From: Zerene cesonia
Lineage: Eukaryota; Arthropoda; Insecta; Lepidoptera; Pieridae
DNA length: 64,000 bases
Reading direction: 5' to 3'
Assembly (NCBI RefSeq): GCF_012273895.1
Contig: NW_024045133.1
Span: forward strand, 2,414,266-2,478,265
Shown here: piece by piece, positions 27,927-39,900 of the stretch
Layout: each line of letters starts with the position of its first letter
Position numbering within the stretch: the first letter of the stretch is position 1
Made by a program: the position numbers and the translations under genes
Notes under the pieces: model-generated
Database searches by the model: none
The model's input: the letters and a program-made list of their open reading frames with translations, nothing else
What the model was told of the DNA's origin: nothing

Positions 27927-28780
27927 TAGTGTTGCCCAAATTCAGTCTTGGTCTTGCAGTCTTGGTCTTGTTCTCGCGTTTTTGCAAGACCAAGACCAAG
28001 AACAAGACCGCGTATTTTTAGCAAGACCAAGACCAAGACTGACCGTGCAAGACTTGAGCAAGAACAAGACATAGCCTGCAAGACTCTTGCGTCTTGCAAC
28101 TAGGACTTAGCGCTATACACGCACCGGCGGCTTCTTTTGAAATCTAAAACAATCGTTGCCGCCACGCCGAAATCATAACATTTGACACTATTTGATTGCC
28201 GCCATAGGGCGTAGGTATACTCATGCAAAATAATTTCGAATTTTAAGAGTACCTACAGGAGTAAATGATAAATCGTAAAACTCTTTTATTAAATTTCTTA
28301 TAAGTTGAGGGTTCAATCTCTTTCTAGACAGATAAGTATTGTTCTTTAAAATACAGTCAAGTTCTTGTAATTAATTTGTTTTTTTACATGTTTTAGCAAA
28401 TGTAAGCTTATAAATCATAAATGTTTATTAAGAAACAGTTACTTCCATGGAAAACGACATATAGGTCAGTTGATTTTTCGAATTTCTTATCAAATATTCA
28501 GTTATTTATTAATCTGCTTGATCTTTATTATGGCTATGTTAATTCAAGCTCACAATGTTCCAATTCTAATACGTTTTTCTAAGATTTAAAGTAAACTTTA
28601 ATAAATAGTAATAGACTAATAGGTAATTGCAAGACTTGCAAGACTCTTGCTGCAAGACCAAGACCAAGACCAAGACTGGGAGCGCAAGACCAAGACCAAG
28701 ACCAAGATCAGGTGTATTGGCGCAAGACCAAGACCAAGACTGGCTAAGTCTCGTCTTGTTCTTGCATTTGGGCAACACTA
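27927..28780. mobile_element. hAT-like non-autonomous DNA transposon, 854 bp
   Basis: Ends are inverted repeats TAGTGTTGCCCAAAT / ATTTGGGCAACACTA. The 8-bp GTTGACGG directly flanks both ends (27919-27926 and 28781-28788), the target duplication size of hAT elements. Subterminal arrays of CAAGAC/GTCTTG hexamers fill 27942-28100 and 28625-28765; the middle is AT-rich with no transposase frame. Confidence 0.75.
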
Positions 28781-29499
28781 GTTGACGGTACGTATCCTAC
28801 AAATCTGGCATCGCTATTAAGCACATTATATTATTATTCTGGTTCGATTCCCATCTCGGTATCTATTTCTTTTTTTATTCATAATTTTTTTATGTTGATT
28901 TAATGTCATAAAGAGAATTTAGTAATCATTCTCTAGTCATAATACTACACTGTATTGGTTTTTAATTAACAGTAAATATTCCATTGAGTTTTTAAAATAC
29001 GGTACGCAATGTGTATACAAGCTTTGTATATAAATAAAGTATACATAGCATAGCTACGCTATAATAATCAACTACAAGAAAATAGAAATAATATGCTTTT
29101 AAAACAAAACGAGGTCTTATTAAAAACAGTCCACCATTACCCTGTCAAAATGTTAAAAGGCGGGAAAACTGACAGCACCCAGCGCCATATTTGCTAAAAT
29201 AACACGGCCAAGGTTACGGAATCCATTTTGAGTAATAAATTGAATGAAATCACTTCGAATACCAGTAGATATTCATTATATCTATCTATCTTTTTTTTTT
29301 CTTCATCTTTTTCCTTTATGTATATTGGTATGTATATAATTATGTGTGTGTGTATTGTTTGTATACTTGTTATATATATTTATATTTGCATTTTTAACTT
29401 TCGTTTGCACCTTTTATAATGCTATTGCTATGCTCCTTCTACATTCCAAATCTTTCTCTTTCTTTTTTCCCTTTTTTCTTCAAACTTTTCCTAAACCCA

Positions 29500-29637
29500 C
29501 AGGTTGCCTGGAAGACATCGCTTCTTAGCGATAAGGCCGCCTATTTGTACCGCGTTTTCTTTATTTTGAATATTTTTTGTTTTTATTTTGTTTTTGTGTG
29601 TGCAATAAAGTGTTTTATTATTATTATTATTATATTA
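29500..29637 (+). mobile_element. Non-LTR retrotransposon 3' tail (L1 type in this window)
   Basis: acaggttgcctggaagacat ... gcgataaggccgcc ... gtgcaataaagtg then (ATT)n. Related tails: 18330-18440, 20215-20290, 20553-20620, 43660-43720 (plus), 14120-14230, 53800-53915 and 61310-61390 (minus). Confidence 0.5.
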
Positions 29638-29675
29638 ACGCATAAGTAGAAGAGACATAATTAGACGATTGGTTA

Positions 29676-29866
29676 TCTACACTAATATTATAAAAAGGAA
29701 AAAATTATATTTTCGTTTCTTTGTTTGTTTGTAATGGATAAACTCAAAAACTGCTGGACCGATTTTAAAAATTCTTTCACCATTGGAAAGCTGCAACTTC
29801 GCTAAGTGACAAAGGCTATATATGTACCACGGGCGAATGCGGGGCGAACTGTTCGTTTATAGATAA
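29676..29866 (+). mobile_element. Helitron-like element H2-related
   Basis: acactaatattataaaaagg ... accacgggcgaatgcggggc; 3' CTAG lost. Confidence 0.5.
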
Positions 29867-30952
29867 GTTTAAAAAAGTCTTTATTTTATGTGTATATTAT
29901 ACACTTAATAAAAAAATATTACTCTATCATTGTTATCAAACTTCACGTACAAAATAAATAAATAAAATTATGTGAAAAATATTTATATGATAGGTATATC
30001 GTTACGTAATAAATAATAAACCATAATATATTGAACAAATTAGGTTAATTTCCTTATCACCGCCTCTATGAATGTCTATCATCAATCAATTGCAATAAAA
30101 TTATGTCATTATGGAGTTATAATATTAATCATTACTTATGGACACAAAAAAAACATAATAACACAACAAAATAACAAATCATTTAAATACCTGAAGTCAT
30201 TAATTACTACTTAATTCAGATCGATGTTTTTTCTTGGCCGATAAATGGTTTTTAAGGGTACTGTTTAACAATTTGACCTTTGGTATAACACGACATCTTA
30301 CTATGAGCTTTGATTTAAAAAAGAAAAACATTTGTAGAGTACGTTCTAAAATCAACTCTAATACTTTGGATTTAGATCCAATTCCACTTAAATGTTTCGA
30401 TTGGTACGCCATTTTGAATTCGATATCACAGAATTGTTAAGTGCAAGCAAATTGAATTCTATTTTTAGTGAGCTAAAGGTCATTTTATTATTGAAGGGTT
30501 TTTAGTAAGGCCCTTTTTGATATTTGCAAGGATGTTTGAAGGCTTTATACATACATTATACTAATGTTCAGAATTTCAGATGCGTGCCCTTTTAATAAAA
30601 GAATTTTTGGTTCCAACGGGCTTCGTTAAATATAATATTATAATTAAAATGAGATTTTTGATAAGTTTATTATGTGTTTAGATGGAGAGTTAATTGAATG
30701 TTATTCACCTTGTGTTATGAAGGTTATTGTACTATTAAATCGATTTTCTTTGATTTGTTAGGGATAATTTCCTGTCTTTTGAAACATTTCATAAGTTCCA
30801 TATTGTATGCAAGTATGTTATGTTTTTTTATATTATATATGCGGTCTACGCAGTGTATATTCTCTGTCATATATTAAAGTGTAGGTACCCTATAAGTATC
30901 ACCTGACTACACACAGTATTATGTTATATCTGTATAGTCTATATAGCTGCGC

Positions 30953-31148
30953 CCCGCGGTTTCACCCACGTAAGTCTGTATCCCGTAGAAATATCAGGAT
31001 AAAAAGTTGCCTATTTGTTATTCCAGTTGTCCAGCTATCTATCTATCTATGTACCAAGTTTCATACCAATCGGTTCAGTAGCTTTTGTGTGAAAGAGTAA
31101 CAAATATACATACATCCTTACAAACTTTCGCATTCATAATGTAAGTAT
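30953..31148 (-). mobile_element. Helitron-like element H1
   Basis: tagctgcgccccgcggtttc ... cattcataatgtaagtatga. Confidence 0.6.
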
Positions 31149-31150
31149 GA

Positions 31151-31316
31151 ATACTAGACGCTCGCCCAGGCTCCACCCGGATATCAAGATTCCTGTTTTA
31201 TCCCAATTGAATCCTGTCTGTATAAAAAATTTCATGAAAATCTGTTCAGTAGTTTCAGCGTGATTGACGGACAAACATCCAAACAAATATACTTTCACGT
31301 TTATAATATTTGTATG
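31151..31316 (-). mobile_element. Helitron-like element H5
   Basis: ctagacgctcgcccaggctc ... tttataatatttgtatga. Confidence 0.5.
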
Positions 31317-31559
31317 ATAGTATAACAGTATTATGTTATCTGTGGTACATATAACGTGTTTCCGCAGCACAATTTGTTTATCGAATGTGTATTCCTCTGC
31401 GATACATGCAGTGGATGGGGGGGAGCGAATAGAAGAGTTATAATAAAAAGAACCTTATGTCTATCAATATAGAGTTTCAAATAATTATTGTATTTTTATA
31501 ATATAGTAACTTTTACGTTAGAAGTTTTCTTAGTTTTTGATTTATCTATAGTTTTTCTT

Positions 31560-32060
31560 TAATAGATTAGCGTTTGGTCGCGCCAATATATATTAATTTT
31601 GATATTAAGCGGACTGTAAAACTTAATCTACGTGGTGCAGCGAAATAGGAAAAGACGGGAACACACGGCACATACCTCGTCTGAGGGAGTAGCGTCAAGG
31701 GTCCTCCAGCTCGGGCCAGGCAGACCAGATCCAGTCCTTCACTCCACACACACACACGCGGCGGTTCAGCGCGACCAAAATGGGAAGGCGGTTACACTAG
31801 CACAATGCCTGAGATATCTAGAGAACCTCGTGGAGGTTACCATCTTTATGAAAGATCTCTTCGATTGATGCGGTGACAAGAAAGCCTCATAAAGGCTCTC
31901 CGGCGGTATGCGGATTATACACGAAATGTCTAGAGGCCTCGTGAAGGCACTCCGGCGGTTATTGAGATCCGATCGTCACGGAAGATCGATGCAGACTGTG
32001 TGACGTATATGCGTCACTACGTCCAATAGGGACGTTGCGGTTGCTTTAAAGCGTACGGTG
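31560..32060. other. GC-richer unexplained segment
   Basis: About 500 bp with two similar blocks (cctcataaaggctctccggcgg and cctcgtgaaggcactccggcgg). No exon, coding frame or known repeat recognised. Confidence 0.3.
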
Positions 32061-32230
32061 ATTGGTTGTGCTCGCGTGTAAGGAGGGTAGTTGGATTACA
32101 CCACAAAATAATAAATATTTAATTGAAATTCACTATTTTAATAATATTGGCGTTACCAACGTTGTTTTATATTATAAGCGCTTCATCTCTGATCATACCC
32201 ATGATTTAAATCTTTTACAATTTAATAAAA

Positions 32231-32622
<392 letters not shown>

Positions 32623-32867
32623 ATATGTTTTTCTAACATTTGCTGAACGCCTCCAAATAGTTCAGACTTGTTGCCATAAATATAATAAAAAAAAGACTAA
32701 GGGTTGTCAAACTGCACAATACTAGCGGTCTGCCCCGGCTTCACCCGTATAATAATAATTTATTTATTTATTTTTCTCATCACAAGTGGTTATCTGTACT
32801 ATATATTATTGTTAATTTTTTTTAATGATATAGCCAATATATATAGCACTCAGGTCGTGCGTTTTTA

Positions 32868-33180
32868 ATATGGGCGACGAGCACGCTTCGGCACGAATTG
32901 TGCCAGCTCGCACCGGGGAAGTTCCACACCCCCACAGAAGACCGGCGTGAAATTCTGCTGTGTTTCGTTCGGTGAGTGGGGGAGCCGTTGGCCCATATCC
33001 ATTTCCTTTCCCTTCCCAGTCCTTTTCTTTATTCCTCTCGCCAATCCTTTCTTAATCCCATCCCAAGAGGTTGGCAACCCATTTGTAAAGGTGTAAGGTC
33101 TGCTATGGACCTTATGCCTCTTTAAATGTTCGTGGGTCGGTGGTAACAGGTGGTATCAGGCGACTGTGACATAAAAAAAA
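32868..33180 (+). repeat. PolyA-tailed dispersed repeat P1
   Basis: gggcgacgagcacgcttcgg ... ggcgactgtgacataaaaaa; a second P1 tail lies at 33240-33325. Confidence 0.6.
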
Positions 33181-33402
33181 TTCTTACAGAAGCACTTTTT
33201 CAATCGTCATTACACAGTTTTTACATTACATAGGCACTACTACCTCTGCTCTGCTCACGGGCGGTGGTGATCGCTTACCATCAGGCGAACCACCAGCTCA
33301 GTTGCCCGCTATGACATAAAAATATAATAAAAATCACTTCACTTACTTGAATTGAGTTGTTGTTTCAGCACTAATGTACTTTTTATTAGATTTATAAGAT
33401 TA

Positions 33403-33625
33403 CTAGCATTCCGCCCGCGGCTTCGCTCGCGTAGTCACGGATAAGATAGACTCGGGGCGTTACCGACAAAGTTCCCGTTCCCTTTAGATTTCCGGGTTAA
33501 AAACTATCCTATGTCCTTTCTCGGGTCTAAAACTATATCTGTACGAAATTTCAACATAATCGGTTTAGCCGTTCTTGAGTTATAAATAGTGTAACTAACA
33601 CGACTTTCTTTTATATATATAGATT
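33403..33625 (-). mobile_element. Helitron-like element H7-related
   Basis: ctagcattccgcccgcggct ... ttcttttatatatatagatt. Confidence 0.45.
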
Positions 33626-33756
33626 CCCAGACTGACACAGGTATCGATTAGGTTCGTTCAATTTAAACTCAAAGTTTTTATTCATTTAGACTTCTAGAAG
33701 CGGTTGTGAATCGAAAACATAAATTAGACTGCTATATTTCAAATTTAATTTAGGTT

Positions 33757-33945
33757 TTGCCTGCGGCTTCGCAGGCGTTAAATTCAGATTAGTTTAATAT
33801 ATGTTATTATACATATAAACCTTCCTTTTGAATCGCTATCTATTTAAAAAATCCCCATCAAAATCCGTTGCATAGTTTTTAAGATTTAAACATACGTAGG
33901 GACATAGGGACAGAGAAAGCGACTTTGTTTTATACTATGTAGTGA
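33757..33945 (-). mobile_element. Helitron-like element H6
   Basis: ttttgcctgcggcttcgcag ... aaagcgactttgttttatac. Confidence 0.5.
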
Positions 33946-34241
33946 TTATTTAAAATTTTGCATTAAAATTTCTACATATTTTACATTCTTATACAAAAGT
34001 CTATTACTTCACCATTTTAGGTATTGCTTTTAACAACGATTACTACTGCTCCACTTAAAAACCATTAAGTTAGTACTTGCATGTAACTTAAACGAGAGTC
34101 TATAATAAAAATCTAGGTATTCGCCGTCTGTACATAGAGCTATATAAACTATATAAAAGAGAAACATAGAAAGTCGGCAAATGCTGTTCTGCTGTCTAGT
34201 CTTTAAATTAAATAAAAATTGTATTTAAAATTATATAGTAA

Positions 34242-34425
34242 CTAGCTGCACGCCCCGGCTCCGCCCGGGTTGTCATTTATCGTAATTAAAATTATTTAAA
34301 CTATCCTATCTCTCAAGTTGGATCGAACTGCACATGGCGTGCGAATTTTATTATAATCGGATAAGTGGTTTAGGAGTCCATTGAGGACAAAGATTGTAAC
34401 ACGAGATTTATATATATAAAGATTA
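34242..34425 (-). mobile_element. Helitron-like element H4
   Basis: ctagctgcacgccccggctc ... gagatttatatatataaaga. Confidence 0.55.
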
Positions 34426-34613
34426 AGTAAAAACAAACCGAAATAATATTACACATTCAAAATATGCCTGTCTGTATCTTCTTCATGTATAACCACTGAA
34501 TCGATTTGGATGCAATGGAGATATTTGGACAAGATAACATCATTCTTCTTTTGTCCTAAATTACGATGGTATCAAAGATATACTAAGAAAGGATGAAAGA
34601 AGATACATCTATA

Positions 34614-34681
34614 TACTTAGTCTGGCCATAAATACTGTTACACTTAATTATAAAAAAATATTACATTTGAATTTCGAATCT
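34614..34681 (+). mobile_element. Terminal fragment of a Tc1/mariner-like element (into gap), second copy
   Basis: Same sequence as 22785-22852 up to the gap edge; flanked on the left by TATA. Confidence 0.5.
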
Positions 34682-35681
34682 NNNNNNNNNNNNNNNNNNN
34701 NNNNNNNNNNNNNNNNNNNNNNNNNNNNNNNNNNNNNNNNNNNNNNNNNNNNNNNNNNNNNNNNNNNNNNNNNNNNNNNNNNNNNNNNNNNNNNNNNNNN
34801 NNNNNNNNNNNNNNNNNNNNNNNNNNNNNNNNNNNNNNNNNNNNNNNNNNNNNNNNNNNNNNNNNNNNNNNNNNNNNNNNNNNNNNNNNNNNNNNNNNNN
34901 NNNNNNNNNNNNNNNNNNNNNNNNNNNNNNNNNNNNNNNNNNNNNNNNNNNNNNNNNNNNNNNNNNNNNNNNNNNNNNNNNNNNNNNNNNNNNNNNNNNN
35001 NNNNNNNNNNNNNNNNNNNNNNNNNNNNNNNNNNNNNNNNNNNNNNNNNNNNNNNNNNNNNNNNNNNNNNNNNNNNNNNNNNNNNNNNNNNNNNNNNNNN
35101 NNNNNNNNNNNNNNNNNNNNNNNNNNNNNNNNNNNNNNNNNNNNNNNNNNNNNNNNNNNNNNNNNNNNNNNNNNNNNNNNNNNNNNNNNNNNNNNNNNNN
35201 NNNNNNNNNNNNNNNNNNNNNNNNNNNNNNNNNNNNNNNNNNNNNNNNNNNNNNNNNNNNNNNNNNNNNNNNNNNNNNNNNNNNNNNNNNNNNNNNNNNN
35301 NNNNNNNNNNNNNNNNNNNNNNNNNNNNNNNNNNNNNNNNNNNNNNNNNNNNNNNNNNNNNNNNNNNNNNNNNNNNNNNNNNNNNNNNNNNNNNNNNNNN
35401 NNNNNNNNNNNNNNNNNNNNNNNNNNNNNNNNNNNNNNNNNNNNNNNNNNNNNNNNNNNNNNNNNNNNNNNNNNNNNNNNNNNNNNNNNNNNNNNNNNNN
35501 NNNNNNNNNNNNNNNNNNNNNNNNNNNNNNNNNNNNNNNNNNNNNNNNNNNNNNNNNNNNNNNNNNNNNNNNNNNNNNNNNNNNNNNNNNNNNNNNNNNN
35601 NNNNNNNNNNNNNNNNNNNNNNNNNNNNNNNNNNNNNNNNNNNNNNNNNNNNNNNNNNNNNNNNNNNNNNNNNNNNNNNNN
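34682..35681. other. Assembly gap (1000 N)
   Basis: Exactly 1000 N; see the repeated left flank at 34614-34681. Confidence 0.99.
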
Positions 35682-35870
35682 TAAAATAAATAAATACGTA
35701 TATGATATGGCAATAAACGGTAATTTACATTTAAACCGGATAATTAAATATCTGTGGTTGATTTGACGTTTGTGCAAATCAAAACATTTCCAACATTTGA
35801 ATTGGACGTTCGGAAAATTGTGGTACCGCAGTCCGCACTACTGCCATATATCAAATATTTCATTTTATTG

Positions 35871-36126
35871 ACGTGACAACGTCTTAAATTAGGTAGCGGC
35901 TCGGAGTCACTCATGAAAAAGTGTAACGCCCGGTAACGTTACGATGAGTCACCGAACTATGATCGGTCCGCCGCGCGCGCAGCACTAGAGAATTAGGCGC
36001 ATTGAATCGGCGCGTGCTTGTGTCTCTGTCTCTGTCTTTCTCGAGCGTTCTTGGCGTTGGAAAAAAAGACGTTGTCACGTAAAATCTTCGCCCGTAAAAC
36101 CGACTTTACAGGCAACCATTTTTTTA
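35871..36126. repeat. 350-bp dispersed repeat R350, copy 3 with internal deletion
   Basis: Both ends as in the other copies, but about 100 bp between tctctgtctt and aaaaagacg are replaced by a short tctcgagcgttcttgg segment. Confidence 0.6.
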
Positions 36127-36300
36127 TCATTTATTTGTCAATTAATAAAGTACCTAATCAAGTCGCGACAGGAGACAAAGTTTTTAAACAAATATCGTAT
36201 ATAAATTAGAGTAGAGTAGAGTAGTAGAGTAGTAGAGAGTAGAGGTTTTAAATATCTTATTTCCTTTCATCTAAGATAAAATAGAGATTATTATTTATTA

Positions 36301-36499
36301 CTAGCTGCGCTCCACGGTTTCACCCGCGTAAGTCCGTATCCCGTAGGATAGCGGGATAAAAAGTTGCCTATTTGTTATTCCAGTTGTCCAGCTATCCACG
36401 TACCAAATTTCAATGCAATCGGTTAAGCAGTTTTTGTGTGAAAGAGCAACAAACACACAAACATCCTTACAAACTTTCGCATTTATAACATTAGTAGGA
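36301..36499 (-). mobile_element. Helitron-like element H1
   Basis: ctagctgcgctccacggttt ... aacattagtagga. Confidence 0.65.
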
Positions 36500-36849
36500 A
36501 GTTGGATATTAAATATTAATATTAATTAAAATAGCATTAACAATATAATATTATTACGAATAACTGAATTGAACAGAATTATAAACTCCCGCGATCGAAG
36601 TCGAAGGCGAAACTAGTACATAATAAAGTTATTATCATAATGTATTTTTAATACGCAAATAGCGGTGTCGCTCGCTGATTCGATTTTAATGAATTGCTCG
36701 ATTACTTTTTTTGTTTGCAATATAAATATCCTACTAATATTATAAATGCAAAATACATGTAACAAATCATAAAATACAATCGAATTATAAAGACAAAACG
36801 GATAATAAAACGGAATTATAATTTGAGTATTTATTTATGTACATAATAA

Positions 36850-36855
36850 TTTATT
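36850..36855 (-). terminator. Poly(A) signal of gene B
   Basis: AATAAA on the minus strand about 40 bp past the stop codon; a second AATAAA follows within 30 bp. Confidence 0.5.
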
Positions 36856-36894
36856 TAATTGTATATAACTATATTGTTTTATCGTAAAAATACA

Positions 36895-36968
36895 TTAATT
36901 TTTCATAAAGGTTAACACAGCCGCTAGAATCATGAAGATACTGGCCGTAATAGTGGACGCTGATGACA
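36895..36968 (-). CDS. Gene B exon 14 (hydrophobic C-terminal tail, stop)
   Basis: Acceptor after a long T run then cag. Residues 571-594: SSASTITAS then IFMILAAVLTF and MKN, TAA stop. GPI-type signal or short membrane anchor. Confidence 0.8.
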
Positions 36969-39900
36969 CTGAAAAAAAAAAAAGAAACTGTCACTTGCAA
37001 ATGTCAAATGAAACGTCAAATGTCAGTCACAAATGGTCAAGTAACTTACCGCAAGTCTGCAATTCCTCAGAATACGGATAGTCAAAGTCGCATTGACATC
37101 TACCGTTACGACAAACAACTACATCGCTCATTCCTTGCAAGTAACATTCACTACTTCTAGAACATGTTTGGAATAAACCTGAAACATAGATTAAAATAAA
37201 TCCTTTCTATTTTCTATTACATATTTTATGCGGGAGTTGAGGCTCCTGCACGAATTGGGCAAGCTTGCACCTGGGTAGTATGCATCCCTACAGAAGACCG
37301 GCACGAAATAATAACATCCTAGTGTGTGTGGTACGGTGACTGGAGGAAAGGAGGGTTCCCTTCTCCCTTCCCAATCTATTACTTCTTTCCAGTTGTCAAT
37401 ATGTTTCTAATTCGTTTCCCCTTAAAAGCGGGTAACTCATTCGCAATTCGCAGAGGCACTACCTCTGCGAATGTTCATGGGCGGTGGTAATTGCTTACTA
37501 TCAGAACCAATGTTACGTCATGGCAGAATGTCTATCGAGTCAGCTAGTGAACGTGTAATCTCTTCTTATAAGAATATGTTTGAACGTGCTTGTCTCAGGA
37601 ACTGTTGGGCCGCTTTCAAAATTGTTTCACCCTTGGCTACGTGACTCTTGAGTACTCTAGGCTATATTTGTAACATGGGCGAAGTCGGGGTGGAACGCTT
37701 GTAATGAATATAATTTTTCCTAATAAAAAACCAAACCGCCATCTCATTTTCAGAACTGGGCCAAATATAAATGAACGGCACTAACTTTCAAATAGAAAAA
37801 AGAGTTTTCAAAATCGGTTCGGCCAGTAAAAAGGCATGGGGATACAAACACCAAATACATTCGAGTTCATAATCTCGTCGTTTTTCGAAGTTTTAGTGTT
37901 TATTCGGGTACCAGGCGAGTGAAACAGTAGCAAAAAAAACAACCTACAAATCCCTAATATTATAAATGCGAAACTCTGTTCGTCTGTTACGCTTTCACGC
38001 CTAAACCACTGAACCAATTTAGATCAAATTTGGTATGAAGATAAAAGGACATAGGATACTTTTCAGCTAAAAAAAGGTTATTGATGGGGTTTAAATAGAA
38101 GAATATCATGATGTAACAAGAAAAAAACAGAAAAGGACCAAAAACTCACCAGTAATAGGCCAGCACTGATTGTCCCTAAAGTGGTATCCAGTAGCACACA
38201 TACAAGAACCACTCACGCAACTACCCGCATCTCCCATAGACGCGGTGCACTGCGGTGTTATTGTACAAGACGAGTTGAAACCTGGCGATACTGTGGATAA
38301 AATGTCATTTCAACATTTTAATTATTATTAATTGAATTGAACCCAGAACATTGTATAGGTAATGTTAATGTATGGATAAATAAAGATTTTTATTAATAAA
38401 ATATTATTTTATTATCTTCATTGACATCGTCACAATATCTATATCATCATAATCATAATCCACTAATATTATAAACGCGAAAGTTTGTGAGGATGGATGT
38501 ATGTGTGTTTGTTAATCTTTCACGTAAAAACTACCGAACCGATTGCAATGAAATTTGGTACGTAGATAGCTGGATAACTAGAATAACATATAGGCAACTT
38601 TTTATCCCGATATTCCTACGGGATACGGACTTATGTGGGTGAACCGCGGGGCACAACTAGTTTTTTTTATATTCGTCATAATTGTTACGATTAATAAGAC
38701 ATCTTATTTATGCTTGTAAACATGGATATTCAAAACATCCAACACGAAGCATAAAAATATCTATATAAAGGATCTAAAACACACATACATAGATAAAAAA
38801 AAAAAAAATAAAAAAAAAAAATAAAATGAAAAAAAAAAAACATCAGAGAATGAAAACAGAAACAAATAAATCAATCTAAATTACGTGTGGTTGCATGCGC
38901 CAAAAAAGGATGCCACTCAGCATATTTGAGACAGAACACCTCAACACTGATTTTCAGTGACACCCTTCCGTCATCGTCTTTCGACGTCGACGACTTTAAA
39001 AAAAAAATCGTCTTTAAAATCCGTTAAAAAGCATTACTAATATAGATTCAAGAAACTTACCAGACCAACACTGTTGGTCATAGGCGACATAACGCTGATC
39101 ACACTGACACGTCGAATCATCACCATCCTCCTTACAAATTGTATTATCTATTACACAATCCGTATCTTGTGTACACGGACCACCGATCACTGTGAAAAAT
39201 TTATTATTTCTTTTATTTATTTGGTCAAACGATGTGTTTACAGTGATTTGTAATATAAATAGTATATTATAAGATATATTCTTGGGAAAGAGTAACAAAT
39301 AATTAAAGGTTAACACAGCATGTAGAAATTAAACAAAGCTTTTTCTTAAATTAGTAAAATACATGCATAATCCTATCCTACTAATATTATAAATGCGAAA
39401 GTTTGTAAGGATGTGTGTGTGTTTGTTGCTCTTTCACGCAAAAACTACTGCAGCAATTGCAATGAAATTTGGCACGTAGACAGCTGGACAACTGGAATAA
39501 CACATGGTAACTTTTTATGCCGATACATATTCCAAGGGGACACAGACTTACGCGAGTGAAACCGGGGCGCAGCTAGTATTATTATATTTAAACACTTTTA
39601 TTATAGTTATACAATTTTACTTTGAGTGTGGAAAAACTATGACTCTGAGTGTGATTACTTCATGTTTAATCTGTGGTGTAACTAACAAGGGTGTTTCCTG
39701 AGCTGTCATTGAAAATAATGTCTATGAGTGTGGCTATTACTTGTATATTCTGTGCTATTATAATGGCTATGATTATGACTATAATTTTCACAATAAGTGA
39801 CTATGAGTGTGACTATTATTTGAATGTGCCGTGTGTGAACAGTGATTACAACTAGGCCAGTAATTTTAACAATAACTAACTAAAAACAATGTAGGTGCTG

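Noticed and set aside
27905..28778. Frames with LVLGLG or QDQD runs
   Set aside because: Translation of CAAGAC hexamers in the hAT-like element.
30200..30440. Overlapping 68-70 codon frames on both strands, the minus one with a good AAAATGGCG start
   Set aside because: No family recognised, no exon neighbours and AT-rich codon use; kept out as unsupported, though a small retrocopy is possible.
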